From: CAUZJF01 sp965248605
Lineage (GTDB): Bacteria; Chloroflexota; Dehalococcoidia; Lucifugimonadales; CAUZJF01
NCBI GenBank assembly: GCA_965248605.1
Contig: CBDFJV010000007.1
Location: 496,001 to 560,000, forward strand
Length of the DNA: 64,000 nucleotides
Direction: 5' to 3'
Made by a program: the position numbers and the translations under genes
Shown: in pieces, positions 31,457 through 40,136 of the stretch
How the letters are laid out: the number at the start of each line of letters is the position of its first letter
Position numbering within the stretch: position 1 is the stretch's first letter
The notes under the pieces: model-generated
What the model was told of the DNA's origin: nothing
Database searches by the model: none
Seen by the model: only the letters and a program-made list of their open reading frames with translations

Positions 31457-33910
31457 ATGGTCCTTTTAGGCCACGCAGTCTCATTTGTCGCGGGCGTATT
31501 CCTCGCCGATTCTCTGCACGTCTCCTTCTTGGCGGCGACCCTCGTGCTGGTTGGCGCCGTCTCGCTGTCATTGCTGCTGACCACGGCGCGCCGGTCCGTG
31601 ATGCCGGGGTTGCTCTTGCTAGCCCTGGCCACTGGAGCACTGAGGGTCGGGCTTACGACGCCAGATGATGCTTCGGAGTTGGCGAAGTATCACGGCGTTG
31701 GCGACGTTGCTCTCCAGGGCGTCGTTGTCTCGGACCCAGAAGCCGTCGGCCAGGCGACGAGGTTCCGATTGCGGACGGATACGATCAGCGCCGGCGCCGA
31801 ATCGGCCGGGGCTTCCGGCGACGTCCTGGTAACGATACGTCCGACCTTTGAGTTGGTCGCCCTCAGGGACCGGCCCTTCGTCCGATATGGCGACAGGCTG
31901 CAACTGACCGGAACGGTCCAAGCGCCACCTGACCTCGAAGGGTTCGACTACGCAGCATTTCTGGCCCGACAAGGGATCGGGTCGGTGATGTCGTTCCCGG
32001 ACCCGGCACTAGTGGGAGAGGGCGAAGGCCTTGCCTTTTATCGATGGCTCTACGATCTACGCCGCCGACTCGCGGAGTCGGTCTCCGTAGCTGTTCCGGA
32101 GCCTCAGGCATCGCTCGGAAAGGCGCTTCTCCTGGGCCTCCGAAACGACCTCCCCGACGACCTCGTCGAGGACTTCCGGCGGACCGGGACCTCTCATCTG
32201 CTCGCGATTTCGGGCCTGCACGTCAGCATCCTCCTTGGGTTGAGCCTGGCAGCGAGCGCCGCGATTTTCGGTCGCCGCGGCCAACGGTACTTGCTCGTTC
32301 CATTGGCCCTTATTTGGCTCTATGTGCTGATCGCAGGAATGTCTCCGTCGGCCGCTCGCGCCGCGATCATGGGTAGCGTCTACTTGCTGGCGCTGGCTGT
32401 CGGACGGCCACGAAGTGTCCTGCCGGCCCTGGGGCTCGCTGCAGCCTTGATGGTCGCTCTCAACCCCGACGTACTGTGGCGTGTCTCGTTCCAGCTCAGC
32501 TTCGCCGCTATGGCCGGGATCGCGGTCCTGGCAGACCCGATATCGTCAAACCTGCGCTCCGCCGTGACTAGGAGCACAACCAACGAATCAAACGGCGAGC
32601 GGCTCCTGATCGCGCTACCGATCGACGCTACCGCCATGACCGTCGCGGCCACCCTCGCAACTCTGCCACTGGCCGCCTTGTACTTCGAGCGCGTCTCACT
32701 CGTGGGCATCCCGGCGACGGCGCTCACACTTCCGGCGTTGCCTGCGGTGCTGGTGTCGCAGGGTGCGGCAGCCGCGGTCGGGCTGGTCAGTGAGGCGCTC
32801 GCGACGCCCCTGGGCTGGGTTGCATGGACGCCCACGGCCTACATGACCGGCGTGGTAGGCCTTCTGGCGCGTCTACCGGCAGCTGCGATCGAGACCGGAC
32901 CGGTAGCACCGCTTCTGGTCTGGGTGTACTACGTCCCTTTTGCGATAGTCTACCTGGCGTCTAATCGCCGGCTCGGCACTGTCGGCCGGCTCGCGAGCAC
33001 TCTTTCTCGCCTGCGAGCACCGGTCCGCACCGAGACTTCCTATGGCGGCTGGCTCTCCTGGTGGCTCCTGGCGCCGGCGGCTTCGCTGGCTCTACTGGCC
33101 CTGGCCGCCGCGACCTCCCTCCCCAACCGCGAGCTCCACGTGGTCTTCGCAGACGTAGGCCAGGGGGACACGGCACTCATCACGACTCCGGGAGGCGCAC
33201 TCATTCTGGTGGACGGCGGGCCCGATCCTCTTGGGGCGTCGCGGCTGCTAGGCAGCAAGATGAACCCATGGGAGCGGTCCATCGACCTCGTGGTGTTGAC
33301 TCACCCCCACGCCGATCACGCGACGGGGCTCGTCGACGTGCTCCACCGGTACCGCGTCGACAGGGTGCTCGAACGCAGGATCGAGTACTCGAGTCCCGAC
33401 TATGCGGCGTGGGACGAGGCCGTGCGAGAAGAAGACGCTCAGGTTATTGCGGCGCGAGCCGGGCAGGTCTTCGCCTTCGACGACGGCGTGGTCCTTGAGG
33501 TGCTGGGTCCGCCGGAGCGTCTGCTAGCCGGCACGGCGTCGGACATCGACAATGCAAGCGTCGTTCTTCGGCTGGTGTACGGTGACGTGAGCTTCCTCCT
33601 CGCCAGCGACATTTTCGCCGAGGCCGAGGCCGCGCTTACGACGGCAAACGCGCCCCTCGACAGCGACGTCCTCAAGGTGCCGCACCATGGCTCGCGTAGC
33701 TCGTCGTCTAGGGTGTTCCTGGACCGAGTCAGCCCCGTCGCAGCAGTGATCTCTGCCGGCGCGGACAACCGCCACGGACACCCACACCCTGAGACAATGG
33801 AGGCGCTGCGGGAGCACGTCTCCGAGGACGCGATCCTACTCACAAGCCAGCAGGGGAACGTCGAGTTCGTGACGGACGGCGAGCGCTTGAGGGTAGTTAC
33901 AGAGCGATAG
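31457..33910 (+). CDS. comEC: ComEC/Rec2 family DNA-uptake channel protein
   Basis: An 817-aa polytopic protein that moves single-stranded DNA through the inner membrane in natural transformation. Order of parts: N-terminal membrane pair and an OB-like soluble domain (DUF4131), the competence domain with LLAISGLHVSILLGLSL and many membrane segments, and a C-terminal metallo-beta-lactamase domain with DVGQGDTALI, LTHPHADHATGL near residue 616 and VPHHGSRSSSS. All three parts are present, so a full-length form. No other competence genes are seen in the window. Confidence 0.94.
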   Translation: MVLLGHAVSFVAGVFLADSLHVSFLAATLVLVGAVSLSLLLTTARRSVMPGLLLLALATGALRVGLTTPDDASELAKYHGVGDVALQGVVVSDPEAVGQATRFRLRTDTISAGAESAGASGDVLVTIRPTFELVALRDRPFVRYGDRLQLTGTVQAPPDLEGFDYAAFLARQGIGSVMSFPDPALVGEGEGLAFYRWLYDLRRRLAESVSVAVPEPQASLGKALLLGLRNDLPDDLVEDFRRTGTSHLLAISGLHVSILLGLSLAASAAIFGRRGQRYLLVPLALIWLYVLIAGMSPSAARAAIMGSVYLLALAVGRPRSVLPALGLAAALMVALNPDVLWRVSFQLSFAAMAGIAVLADPISSNLRSAVTRSTTNESNGERLLIALPIDATAMTVAATLATLPLAALYFERVSLVGIPATALTLPALPAVLVSQGAAAAVGLVSEALATPLGWVAWTPTAYMTGVVGLLARLPAAAIETGPVAPLLVWVYYVPFAIVYLASNRRLGTVGRLASTLSRLRAPVRTETSYGGWLSWWLLAPAASLALLALAAATSLPNRELHVVFADVGQGDTALITTPGGALILVDGGPDPLGASRLLGSKMNPWERSIDLVVLTHPHADHATGLVDVLHRYRVDRVLERRIEYSSPDYAAWDEAVREEDAQVIAARAGQVFAFDDGVVLEVLGPPERLLAGTASDIDNASVVLRLVYGDVSFLLASDIFAEAEAALTTANAPLDSDVLKVPHHGSRSSSSRVFLDRVSPVAAVISAGADNRHGHPHPETMEALREHVSEDAILLTSQQGNVEFVTDGERLRVVTER

Positions 33911-33949
33911 ACAATATCCCTTTTTCACTAAATCGTATCTAAACAGGGG

Positions 33950-33988
33950 TTGACAATCTGTTGAGGCCCTTATAATGTTTGTTATACT
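33950..33988 (+). promoter_or_regulatory. AT-rich promoter region of the putative toxin-antitoxin pair
   Basis: TTGACA (33950-33955) is followed at 15 nt by TATAAT (33971-33976), and TTGAGG (33961-33966) at 16 nt by TATACT (33983-33988). Near-repeats TTATAATG / TTATACTG / TTATAG sit across the start, as often found in self-regulated operons. The region is strikingly AT-rich against its surroundings. Confidence 0.5.
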
Positions 33989-34029
33989 GTTATAGTTCTC
34001 ATATTGACAATCCAAGACAAGTGTGCTAG

Positions 34030-34374
34030 GTGGCGTGTGATTTCGCGACGCTGGATAAAGATGGCGTTCCCATCCAGTGCAGCCATGACAACTGGGATAC
34101 CCACATCGTTGCCGAGCATCCCGAAATGGCGGGGCAGCAAGGTGCCGTCTCTGCTACCCTCAGCGACCCTGCGTACGTTCATCAGAGTAACCGCTACCCG
34201 AATCGGCGGATTTACTATCGGCCATTCACCTTGCCTCCACCCTTTGACAGGTCTTACGTAAGAGTTGTAGTAGCGTATCTGGGTTCAGGTAAAGCCCTTC
34301 GGGGCGAACTCGTGACCGCTTTCGCGTCAGGCAACATTAGACAGGGAGACCTCCCTATATGGTCGAAGTATTAG
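34030..34374 (+). CDS. Putative BECR-fold (PBECR-like) toxin nuclease
   Basis: A 114-aa protein with a W-x2-HI-x3-HPEM motif (DNWDTHIVAEHPEM), an RRIYYRPF strand, and a VRVVVAYL ... GELVTAF ending. This pattern is that of small phage-associated Barnase/EndoU/Colicin-E5/RelE-like RNases and related toxins; the His residues would be catalytic. The GTG start directly follows a TAG in frame; no clear ribosome site is present. It overlaps the next gene by 16 nt, as in toxin-antitoxin operons. Family membership is judged by motif alone, so moderate confidence. Confidence 0.55.
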   Translation: MACDFATLDKDGVPIQCSHDNWDTHIVAEHPEMAGQQGAVSATLSDPAYVHQSNRYPNRRIYYRPFTLPPPFDRSYVRVVVAYLGSGKALRGELVTAFASGNIRQGDLPIWSKY

Positions 34375-34766
34375 CAGACAGTCCTGAGAAGATCATCGAT
34401 ATTCCTGAACTGAACTGGAACGTTGACGAATTTCCGAAATTCGCACGCTCTTTTGACTCTGAGCGCGATATCCTTTTCGTTCACAAGTCGCCTAAGCCTG
34501 CAGCTATCTCTCTGGACGTCGGTGGTCATCTGTGGATTAGGTACATACCGGTCACCGGAGAGGTCGTGGGTCTTGAGATTGAGGACTTTGAAGCCGTTTT
34601 CCTGGCGAGGTATCCTGAATTGCACTTGTCTTGGGAAAAAGTGAAACCGTTCATCACCAAACAGAGCAAGGGCCGCACCATCGCAGACTACATCAAGCTC
34701 CTAGTCTTGTTCGTTCAGGACATCTGGCGCGAACATCCGCACCAGAGACAGCTCGTCATGTCATAA
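34359..34766 (+). CDS. Putative antitoxin-like protein with DUF2283-like domain
   Basis: A 135-aa protein. Residues 45-80 (AAISLDVGGHLWIRYIPVTG with EVVGLEIEDF) follow the DUF2283 pattern of a D-x-x-G-x-LWIRY strand pair closed by VVGLEIEDF. DUF2283 proteins are often encoded beside small toxins. A helical C-terminus (TIADYIKLLVLFVQDIW) could wrap the partner. The 16-nt overlap with the gene before it suggests translational coupling. The start ATG at 34359 is preceded by AGGGAGACC. Confidence 0.5.
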   Translation: MVEVLADSPEKIIDIPELNWNVDEFPKFARSFDSERDILFVHKSPKPAAISLDVGGHLWIRYIPVTGEVVGLEIEDFEAVFLARYPELHLSWEKVKPFITKQSKGRTIADYIKLLVLFVQDIWREHPHQRQLVMS

Positions 34767-34791
34767 AGCCCCAAACCAGAGATTCTCTCAG

Positions 34792-34826
34792 AGAGAGGCG
34801 GGGTCGAGTGGCCCGCCTCTCTTTTT
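34792..34826 (+). terminator. Intrinsic terminator after the putative toxin-antitoxin pair
   Basis: An 11-bp stem AGAGAGGCGGG / CCCGCCTCTCT around GTCGAGTGG, then TTTTTG. It separates this operon from the nuo promoter downstream. Confidence 0.9.
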
Positions 34827-34864
34827 GTTCTCCAAACCCTCTCCGAATTATGAATAACGCTCCT

Positions 34865-34893
34865 TTGTAGCACATAGGCCCCTGTGCTATGAT
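34865..34893 (+). promoter_or_regulatory. Predicted promoter of nuoEFG with TAGCACA/TGTGCTA repeat
   Basis: TTGTAG (34865-34870), 17-nt spacer, TATGAT (34888-34893), with an extended -10 TGC just before. Half-sites TAGCACA (34868-34874) and TGTGCTA (34883-34889) lie in inverted orientation with 8 nt between, against 2 nt at 30699-30714. Confidence 0.65.
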
Positions 34894-34925
34894 TGTGACT
34901 CATTTCGCAAAGTAGCGGGGGTCGG

Positions 34926-35411
34926 TTGGTCGCTACGAAGAACGGCAACCTACGAGAGCGTGTCAGGCAAGCAGTAGCCGGCCAGAAGCGCCCTACCACG
35001 ACGGTACTGTCTTCCCTATTAGCCGCCCAGGACGACCTCGGCTACCTCCCGCAAGAAGCCATCGAAGAGGTAGCCCGGCTTAACGACGCGAGCATCAACG
35101 ACGTCTGGGGCGTCGCCACCTTCTACACGAATTTTCGCTTCGAGCCGCCTGCAGAGCACCTGGTAGAGGTATGTTGGGGCCCCACGTGCCACCTCGTCGG
35201 GGCCAGCACCATTCTCAAACAGCTTCTCGACGACCTTGGCCTTTCCGGAGAAGGCGACACTTCCGACGGCAAGATCACTCTCAAATACAACACCTGCCTC
35301 GGCGCGTGCGCTCAGGCTCCTGTACTGAGCGTCGACCACCATCTGCGCGGGCGTATGACGATCGAAAAGGCACAGAGTCTGGTGGCGCAAGCGCTCGAAA
35401 GCGACTCTTGA
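34926..35411 (+). CDS. nuoE: NADH-quinone oxidoreductase subunit E-like protein
   Basis: A 161-aa thioredoxin-like [2Fe-2S] protein. Helical N-terminus (LLAAQDDLGYLPQEAIEEVA) and the cluster motifs CWGPTC and NTCLGACAQAPVL give the four Cys of the NuoE/HoxE/HndA family. The TTG start follows GGGGG at 4 nt. It pairs with the flavin subunit downstream to oxidise or reduce NAD(H). With no NuoABCD... genes here, this is a soluble diaphorase-type module and not proof of Complex I. Confidence 0.9.
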   Translation: MVATKNGNLRERVRQAVAGQKRPTTTVLSSLLAAQDDLGYLPQEAIEEVARLNDASINDVWGVATFYTNFRFEPPAEHLVEVCWGPTCHLVGASTILKQLLDDLGLSGEGDTSDGKITLKYNTCLGACAQAPVLSVDHHLRGRMTIEKAQSLVAQALESDS

Positions 35412-35473
35412 CCAATGTCACCGCTCGTTCCGCGCAGCCTGTCTTCCCGTATCGCAAAGAGAATCCGCATTAG

Positions 35474-37237
35474 ATGACCAGTTTCAGCGATCTGAAGACC
35501 GAAGCCGACCTCCGATGGCAAGACCTTGTCTCGGGCGACAAGCCGTGGATACGGGTCGGGACGGCGATGTGCGGCCAGGCTGTCGGCGCGGTGGAAGTCG
35601 TGGAAACGCTGCGGTCGGAGCTGGAGTCGCGCAGCATCGAGGCTATCGTCGACGAGGTTGGCTGCCTTGGCCTGTGTTACGCCGAGCCCCTCGTCGATAT
35701 CATGAAGCCCGGAGGTCCGAGGGTCTTTTTCACCGGCGTGGCCCCCGACGAAGTTAGCTCGTTGATCGACGAGTATCTGGTCGAGGACCGAATGCCGAAG
35801 ACCAAGGTTCTGGGATACCTGGGCGAGAACGACGTTGAGGGCGTTCCGGACCTCAACTCGCTGCCCGTCTTTGGGATGCAGCAACGGATCGCCTTGCGGA
35901 ACGCCGGCAACACCGCGCCCAACGACATCTACCAGTACATTGCCAACGGTGGGTACAGCGGCCTCAACAAGGCGCTATACCAGATGGAGCCGAACGCGGT
36001 TGTGGAGGAGATGAAGGCGTCGGGGCTCAAGGGTCGAGGTGGTGCAGCTTTCCTCACGGGAATGAAATGGAGCTTCATGGTCCATTCGCCGGGTCCAGCG
36101 AAGTACATTCTCGCTAACTGCGAAGAAGGAGATCCTGGAGCCTATAACGACAAAGGCATCTTGGAAAGCGACCCGTTCACACTTCTGGAGGGAATCGCCA
36201 TCGCCGGTTACGCCACCGGGGCGACCAACGGCATCGTCTTCATCCGGCACGGGCACGACGGACCTATCGACCGGACCGAGAAGGCGATCGAAGAGGCGTA
36301 CAAAACCGGTCTTCTGGGCCAGAACATCTTGGACTCTGAGTTCAGCTTCGACGTCGAGGTGTCGCTTACGGGTGAGTCGTATGTTGCAGGCGAAGAGACC
36401 GGGTTGATGGAGTCGATCGAAGGGAAGCGGTCGATGCCGCGGTCGAGGCCCCCGTTCCCGGCTGCTTTCGGCGTGTGGGGCAAGCCAAGCACCATAAACA
36501 ACGTCAAGACCCTCTCGTATGCTCCGGAGATTATCTCGAAGGGAAGCGAGTGGTTCTCCTCCATCGGAGTCGAGGGAAGCAGCGGCACCGCAATCGTCTG
36601 TCTGAGCGGCAGCATCACGCACCCCGGACTCTACGAGGTGCCCATGGGCCTCACTCTAGGCCAGGTGATAAACGATCTCGGGGGCGGCGTCCCGAACGGT
36701 AAGCGACTTAAGCTGCTGCAGACCGGAGGCCCGTTGGGAGGAGTGCTGGGCGCGGACAGTGTCGAGATACACCTCGACTTCGACGAGATGAAGGCGGCGG
36801 GCGCGATCCTCGGCTCCGGCGGGATCATAATAGCGGACGAGGACGCCTGCGCTGTCGACCTGACCCGTGTGCTGGTCGCCTTCTGCCAGTACGAATCGTG
36901 TGGAAAATGCTTCCCCTGCCGCCTCGGGATGACACACATGCTCGAAATCATGGAAAGGATCGCCCGCTTCGAGGGGACTCCCGCGGACCTGGACCTTTGC
37001 GCGAGCGTCGGCCAGACCATGCAAGCCGGCTCGTTATGCGGGCATGGGCAGCTTGGCTTCAACCCCGTCCGATCCGCTCTCGAATTCTTCGACTCGGACT
37101 TCCGGGCACACGTCGACGAGAAACGCTGCCCGACAGGCGCCTGCGCAAAGCCGATGCTCTCTCCGAGAAACACGAGGCCTTTCGCAGAGGACTTCAGACC
37201 TCAGCACCAACCTCTCGAGTTGGCGGTACAGCCCTGA
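35474..37237 (+). CDS. nuoF: NADH dehydrogenase flavoprotein (NuoF-like) with N-terminal ferredoxin-like domain
   Basis: A 587-aa subunit, longer than the about 430 aa of NuoF because residues 1-110 form an extra thioredoxin-like domain (TAMCGQAVGAVEVVE, EVGCLGLCYAEPLV). The core has the FMN/NADH site GLKGRGGAAFLTGMKW, NCEEGDPGAYND, and the C-terminal 4Fe-4S motif SCGKCFPCRLG with a more distant Cys. The fused form is typical of soluble NAD-linked formate dehydrogenases and bifurcating hydrogenases (HoxF/HydB/FdsB-like). It passes electrons between NAD(H) and the iron-sulfur protein encoded next. Confidence 0.92.
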   Translation: MTSFSDLKTEADLRWQDLVSGDKPWIRVGTAMCGQAVGAVEVVETLRSELESRSIEAIVDEVGCLGLCYAEPLVDIMKPGGPRVFFTGVAPDEVSSLIDEYLVEDRMPKTKVLGYLGENDVEGVPDLNSLPVFGMQQRIALRNAGNTAPNDIYQYIANGGYSGLNKALYQMEPNAVVEEMKASGLKGRGGAAFLTGMKWSFMVHSPGPAKYILANCEEGDPGAYNDKGILESDPFTLLEGIAIAGYATGATNGIVFIRHGHDGPIDRTEKAIEEAYKTGLLGQNILDSEFSFDVEVSLTGESYVAGEETGLMESIEGKRSMPRSRPPFPAAFGVWGKPSTINNVKTLSYAPEIISKGSEWFSSIGVEGSSGTAIVCLSGSITHPGLYEVPMGLTLGQVINDLGGGVPNGKRLKLLQTGGPLGGVLGADSVEIHLDFDEMKAAGAILGSGGIIIADEDACAVDLTRVLVAFCQYESCGKCFPCRLGMTHMLEIMERIARFEGTPADLDLCASVGQTMQAGSLCGHGQLGFNPVRSALEFFDSDFRAHVDEKRCPTGACAKPMLSPRNTRPFAEDFRPQHQPLELAVQP

Positions 37238-37274
37238 CCCCTGCGAGCTCGAGTGAGATCCATCCAGAAAGCAA

Positions 37275-40073
37275 ATGATGCCAGATGAGATAACCCTCAC
37301 GATAGACGGCGTCGACGTCAAGACGACGCCCGGCACTAATATTCTTCAGGCTGCGATCGACGCCGGTATGTACATCCCGTATCTGTGCTACTACCCGGGC
37401 ATGAAGGCGTTCGGTGCTTGCCGTATGTGCGTCGTTTCGGCAGAGCAGAAGACACCCGACGGAGAGTACCGACCTCTGCCAGGTAGCCCCGCCTCATGCA
37501 CGACGCCCGCTGCCGACGGTATGCGAGTCACGACCAACTCAGAAAACATCGTCGGGCTCCGACGAGGCATCATGGACCTGCTCATCTCAGAGCACCCCCA
37601 TGGCTGCCTGACCTGCCACCGGGTCGACCTTTGCGGCCCATCGGACATCTGCTTGCGCCACGTCTCCGTCAACGACCGCTGCGTCACCTGCCCTAAGAAC
37701 GAGCGCTGTGAGCTAAAAGACACGGTGCGGTACCTCGAGATGGACCTCGACACTCCGCTTACGTACAACAACCGGCACTTGCCGCTGAAGGTCGAAGACC
37801 CCCTGTGGGAAATGGACATGAACCTCTGCATCGTTTGCGGGCGCTGCGTGCGTGTCTGCGAAGAGGTCAGGGGCGACAACGCGCTCACGTTCACAGACCG
37901 GGCCGGTCGTAGCCTCATCGGCACGTCCCATGGCACGTCGCTTCTCGAGTCGGGCTGTGAGTTCTGCGGCGCATGTATCGACGTGTGTCCCACCGGCGCC
38001 CTGGTGGAGCGCGAGCACAAGTGGGACAAAGCGGTCAAGAAGGTGTCGAGCATCTGCCCCCACTGCCCCGTCGGCTGCCAGGTCTCCCTGGAGGTGGACA
38101 AACGCAACCGCCTGATCAGGACCTCGCCGGACATCCATGCGCCCGCCAATCAGGGACAGGTCTGCTTCAAGGGAAAGTTCGGCCTGGAGTTCGTGAACCG
38201 AAAAGAACGGCTCCGCAAGCCGCTGGTCCGCATAGACGGATCGCTGCAAGAGAGCACTCTCGTGGACGCCCTCGAGCGAGTTGCGACTCGACTAAAGGAA
38301 CACAAAGGTAGCGAATTCGCGTTGATCGCCTCGCCACGCGGCACGAACGAAGACAATTACATCGCGCAAAAGTTCGCCCGGACGGTAATGAACAGCAACA
38401 ATATCGACATCTCCTCCAACCTTCGCCCGGAGCTGACATCAGCGCTCGGCGACATGCTGGGCAACCGCGCCGCTACAAATTCCATCTGGGAACTGGAAAG
38501 ATCGAAGTGCTTCCTCGTGGTTTCCGGGAATATCACGGAGGAGCAGAACGTCGCCGCCGTACCCATCAAGAAAGCGGTCAAAGAGGGCGCTGCGCTCATC
38601 GTTGTCGATCCTCGCGAGACCGAGCTGACTCGCTACGCGACTATATGGCTTCGACCTCGTCCGGGGACCGAGACCGCACTCATCGGCGGGATGCTGAGGG
38701 TAATCGTCGACGAATCCCTGGACGACCACGAGTTCCTCGCCGAGCGTTGCGACGGGGTGAGGGAGCTAAAGAACAGCCTATGGGCCTTCGATCTGATCCG
38801 TGTCTCGGAGGTCACGGCGATACCCCAGGAAGAAATCCAGGCTGCGGCCAGGCTCTTCGCGGGCAGCAGTCCGGCGGCATTACTCTACGCCCTCGAAACC
38901 TTGGCTCCTGACCTTCGCGACGCTTGTGTCCGCGGTCTGGTCAACCTGGCGCTCGCCACGGGCAACCTGGGCAAGCCGTCGTCCGGGCTGTACCCTCTGT
39001 ACACCGGCGCCAACGAGCAGGGGTCTAAAGATGTAGGCTGCGCGCCCGACCATCTGCCCGGGTACGGCCCGGTGTCGGACGCGGCCACCCGGGACCGTTT
39101 TCAGCAAGCGTGGAACGCGGAGGCGCCGACAATCGAAGGCCACGCCCTTACGGAAATGGAGGCGGCCATCCGCAGCGGTCGCGTAAAGGCTTTGCTGCTA
39201 GCCGGCGATAGCGCCAACTTCACGAACGGTGAGCTGGGAGACTTCGTAGACGCGGCGCGCCAGCTGGAGTTCCTGGTCGTACTCGCCACCTTCCGGAACG
39301 ATCTGACCGAAGTGGCTGACGTCGTTCTGCCATCGGCGACATTTGCCGAGATCGACGGCACGTATACAAACATGGAGCGCCGAGTCCAGCTCCTCCGTCC
39401 GGCAGTCGGACCGAAGGGCGACGAGGAGCCCGACTGGCGAATCATCAGCCAGATGGCGCGGTTAATGGGCGCCGAAGGCTTCGACCACATGGACGCTGAA
39501 AGCGTCTTCGATGAGTTGGCCGGACTGGTAGAGATCTATGGCGGTATTTCATACGAACGACTCCGATCGGGAAGTGTGCAGTGGCCATGCCTCGCCGCCG
39601 ACATGTCTGACACCGGAATACTCGGCGTTCCGGAGGTCGACCCCCGCAAGATTGAGCTCTCTCCAATGGCCCTACCTGCGGCTCCCGATGACTTCGACGC
39701 CGACTACCAGTTCGTTCTTGCCCGGGGGCGTATGCTTCATCAGGCGGACCGTCCCATGGAGATAGTCAAGAATGGAAAGCGAAACGTTATCGAGCGGGAC
39801 GAGGTCCTGGAGATTCATCCGGAGGACGCTCAGGACCTGGATATCGTTGACGGGGAGTTCGTCGAGGTCGTTTCGAGTCGGGACCGGCTGCGGGGAATCG
39901 CGCGACTAACGGGCATCCACAAGGGCATGATATCCAACACGTCGCTGTTCGGAGAGGTCGCCACTCGCCTTGACGCTTCTTCTGAGCCCGACCCGATCAT
40001 AAACGTCGAGGGACTGCCCCTTGCCAAAGTTCGTGTCGAGAAGCTCGCGGAAGCCGAAGCCGCTGCGGACTAG
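37275..40073 (+). CDS. NuoG/formate-dehydrogenase-alpha-like iron-sulfur molybdopterin-fold protein
   Basis: A 932-aa protein. N-terminal [2Fe-2S] domain (CYYPGMKAFGACRMC), an enlarged Cys-rich segment (GCLTCHRVDLCGPSDIC then RCVTCPKNERCELKD), two 4Fe-4S motifs (CIVCGRCVRVC, CEFCGACIDVC) and an FDH-type CPHCPVGC cluster before the molybdopterin oxidoreductase fold. Where formate dehydrogenases carry the catalytic Cys or Sec after the NNxDxxxRLCHS-type segment, this protein reads NNIDISSNLRPELTS, with no Cys. It may therefore not be a formate dehydrogenase but an electron-wiring subunit. C-terminal molydopterin-dinucleotide-binding region is present (MLHQADRPMEIV onward). Two adjacent ATGs could start it. 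Confidence 0.85.
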   Translation: MMPDEITLTIDGVDVKTTPGTNILQAAIDAGMYIPYLCYYPGMKAFGACRMCVVSAEQKTPDGEYRPLPGSPASCTTPAADGMRVTTNSENIVGLRRGIMDLLISEHPHGCLTCHRVDLCGPSDICLRHVSVNDRCVTCPKNERCELKDTVRYLEMDLDTPLTYNNRHLPLKVEDPLWEMDMNLCIVCGRCVRVCEEVRGDNALTFTDRAGRSLIGTSHGTSLLESGCEFCGACIDVCPTGALVEREHKWDKAVKKVSSICPHCPVGCQVSLEVDKRNRLIRTSPDIHAPANQGQVCFKGKFGLEFVNRKERLRKPLVRIDGSLQESTLVDALERVATRLKEHKGSEFALIASPRGTNEDNYIAQKFARTVMNSNNIDISSNLRPELTSALGDMLGNRAATNSIWELERSKCFLVVSGNITEEQNVAAVPIKKAVKEGAALIVVDPRETELTRYATIWLRPRPGTETALIGGMLRVIVDESLDDHEFLAERCDGVRELKNSLWAFDLIRVSEVTAIPQEEIQAAARLFAGSSPAALLYALETLAPDLRDACVRGLVNLALATGNLGKPSSGLYPLYTGANEQGSKDVGCAPDHLPGYGPVSDAATRDRFQQAWNAEAPTIEGHALTEMEAAIRSGRVKALLLAGDSANFTNGELGDFVDAARQLEFLVVLATFRNDLTEVADVVLPSATFAEIDGTYTNMERRVQLLRPAVGPKGDEEPDWRIISQMARLMGAEGFDHMDAESVFDELAGLVEIYGGISYERLRSGSVQWPCLAADMSDTGILGVPEVDPRKIELSPMALPAAPDDFDADYQFVLARGRMLHQADRPMEIVKNGKRNVIERDEVLEIHPEDAQDLDIVDGEFVEVVSSRDRLRGIARLTGIHKGMISNTSLFGEVATRLDASSEPDPIINVEGLPLAKVRVEKLAEAEAAAD

Positions 40074-40136
40074 ACGGCGCGGGCGTCCGGCTACCACTGC
40101 GACGGCTCCTATCTCTCGGAATTACCCAGTTGGCTG

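Noticed and set aside
34767..34925. Possible tRNA or small RNA gene upstream of nuoE
   Set aside because: Only a terminator and a promoter are seen; no cloverleaf or conserved TTCGA arm was found.
37275..40073. Naming the gene as a functional formate dehydrogenase (fdhA/fdhF)
   Set aside because: The expected Cys/Sec position has no Cys or TGA, so only fold-level similarity is claimed.
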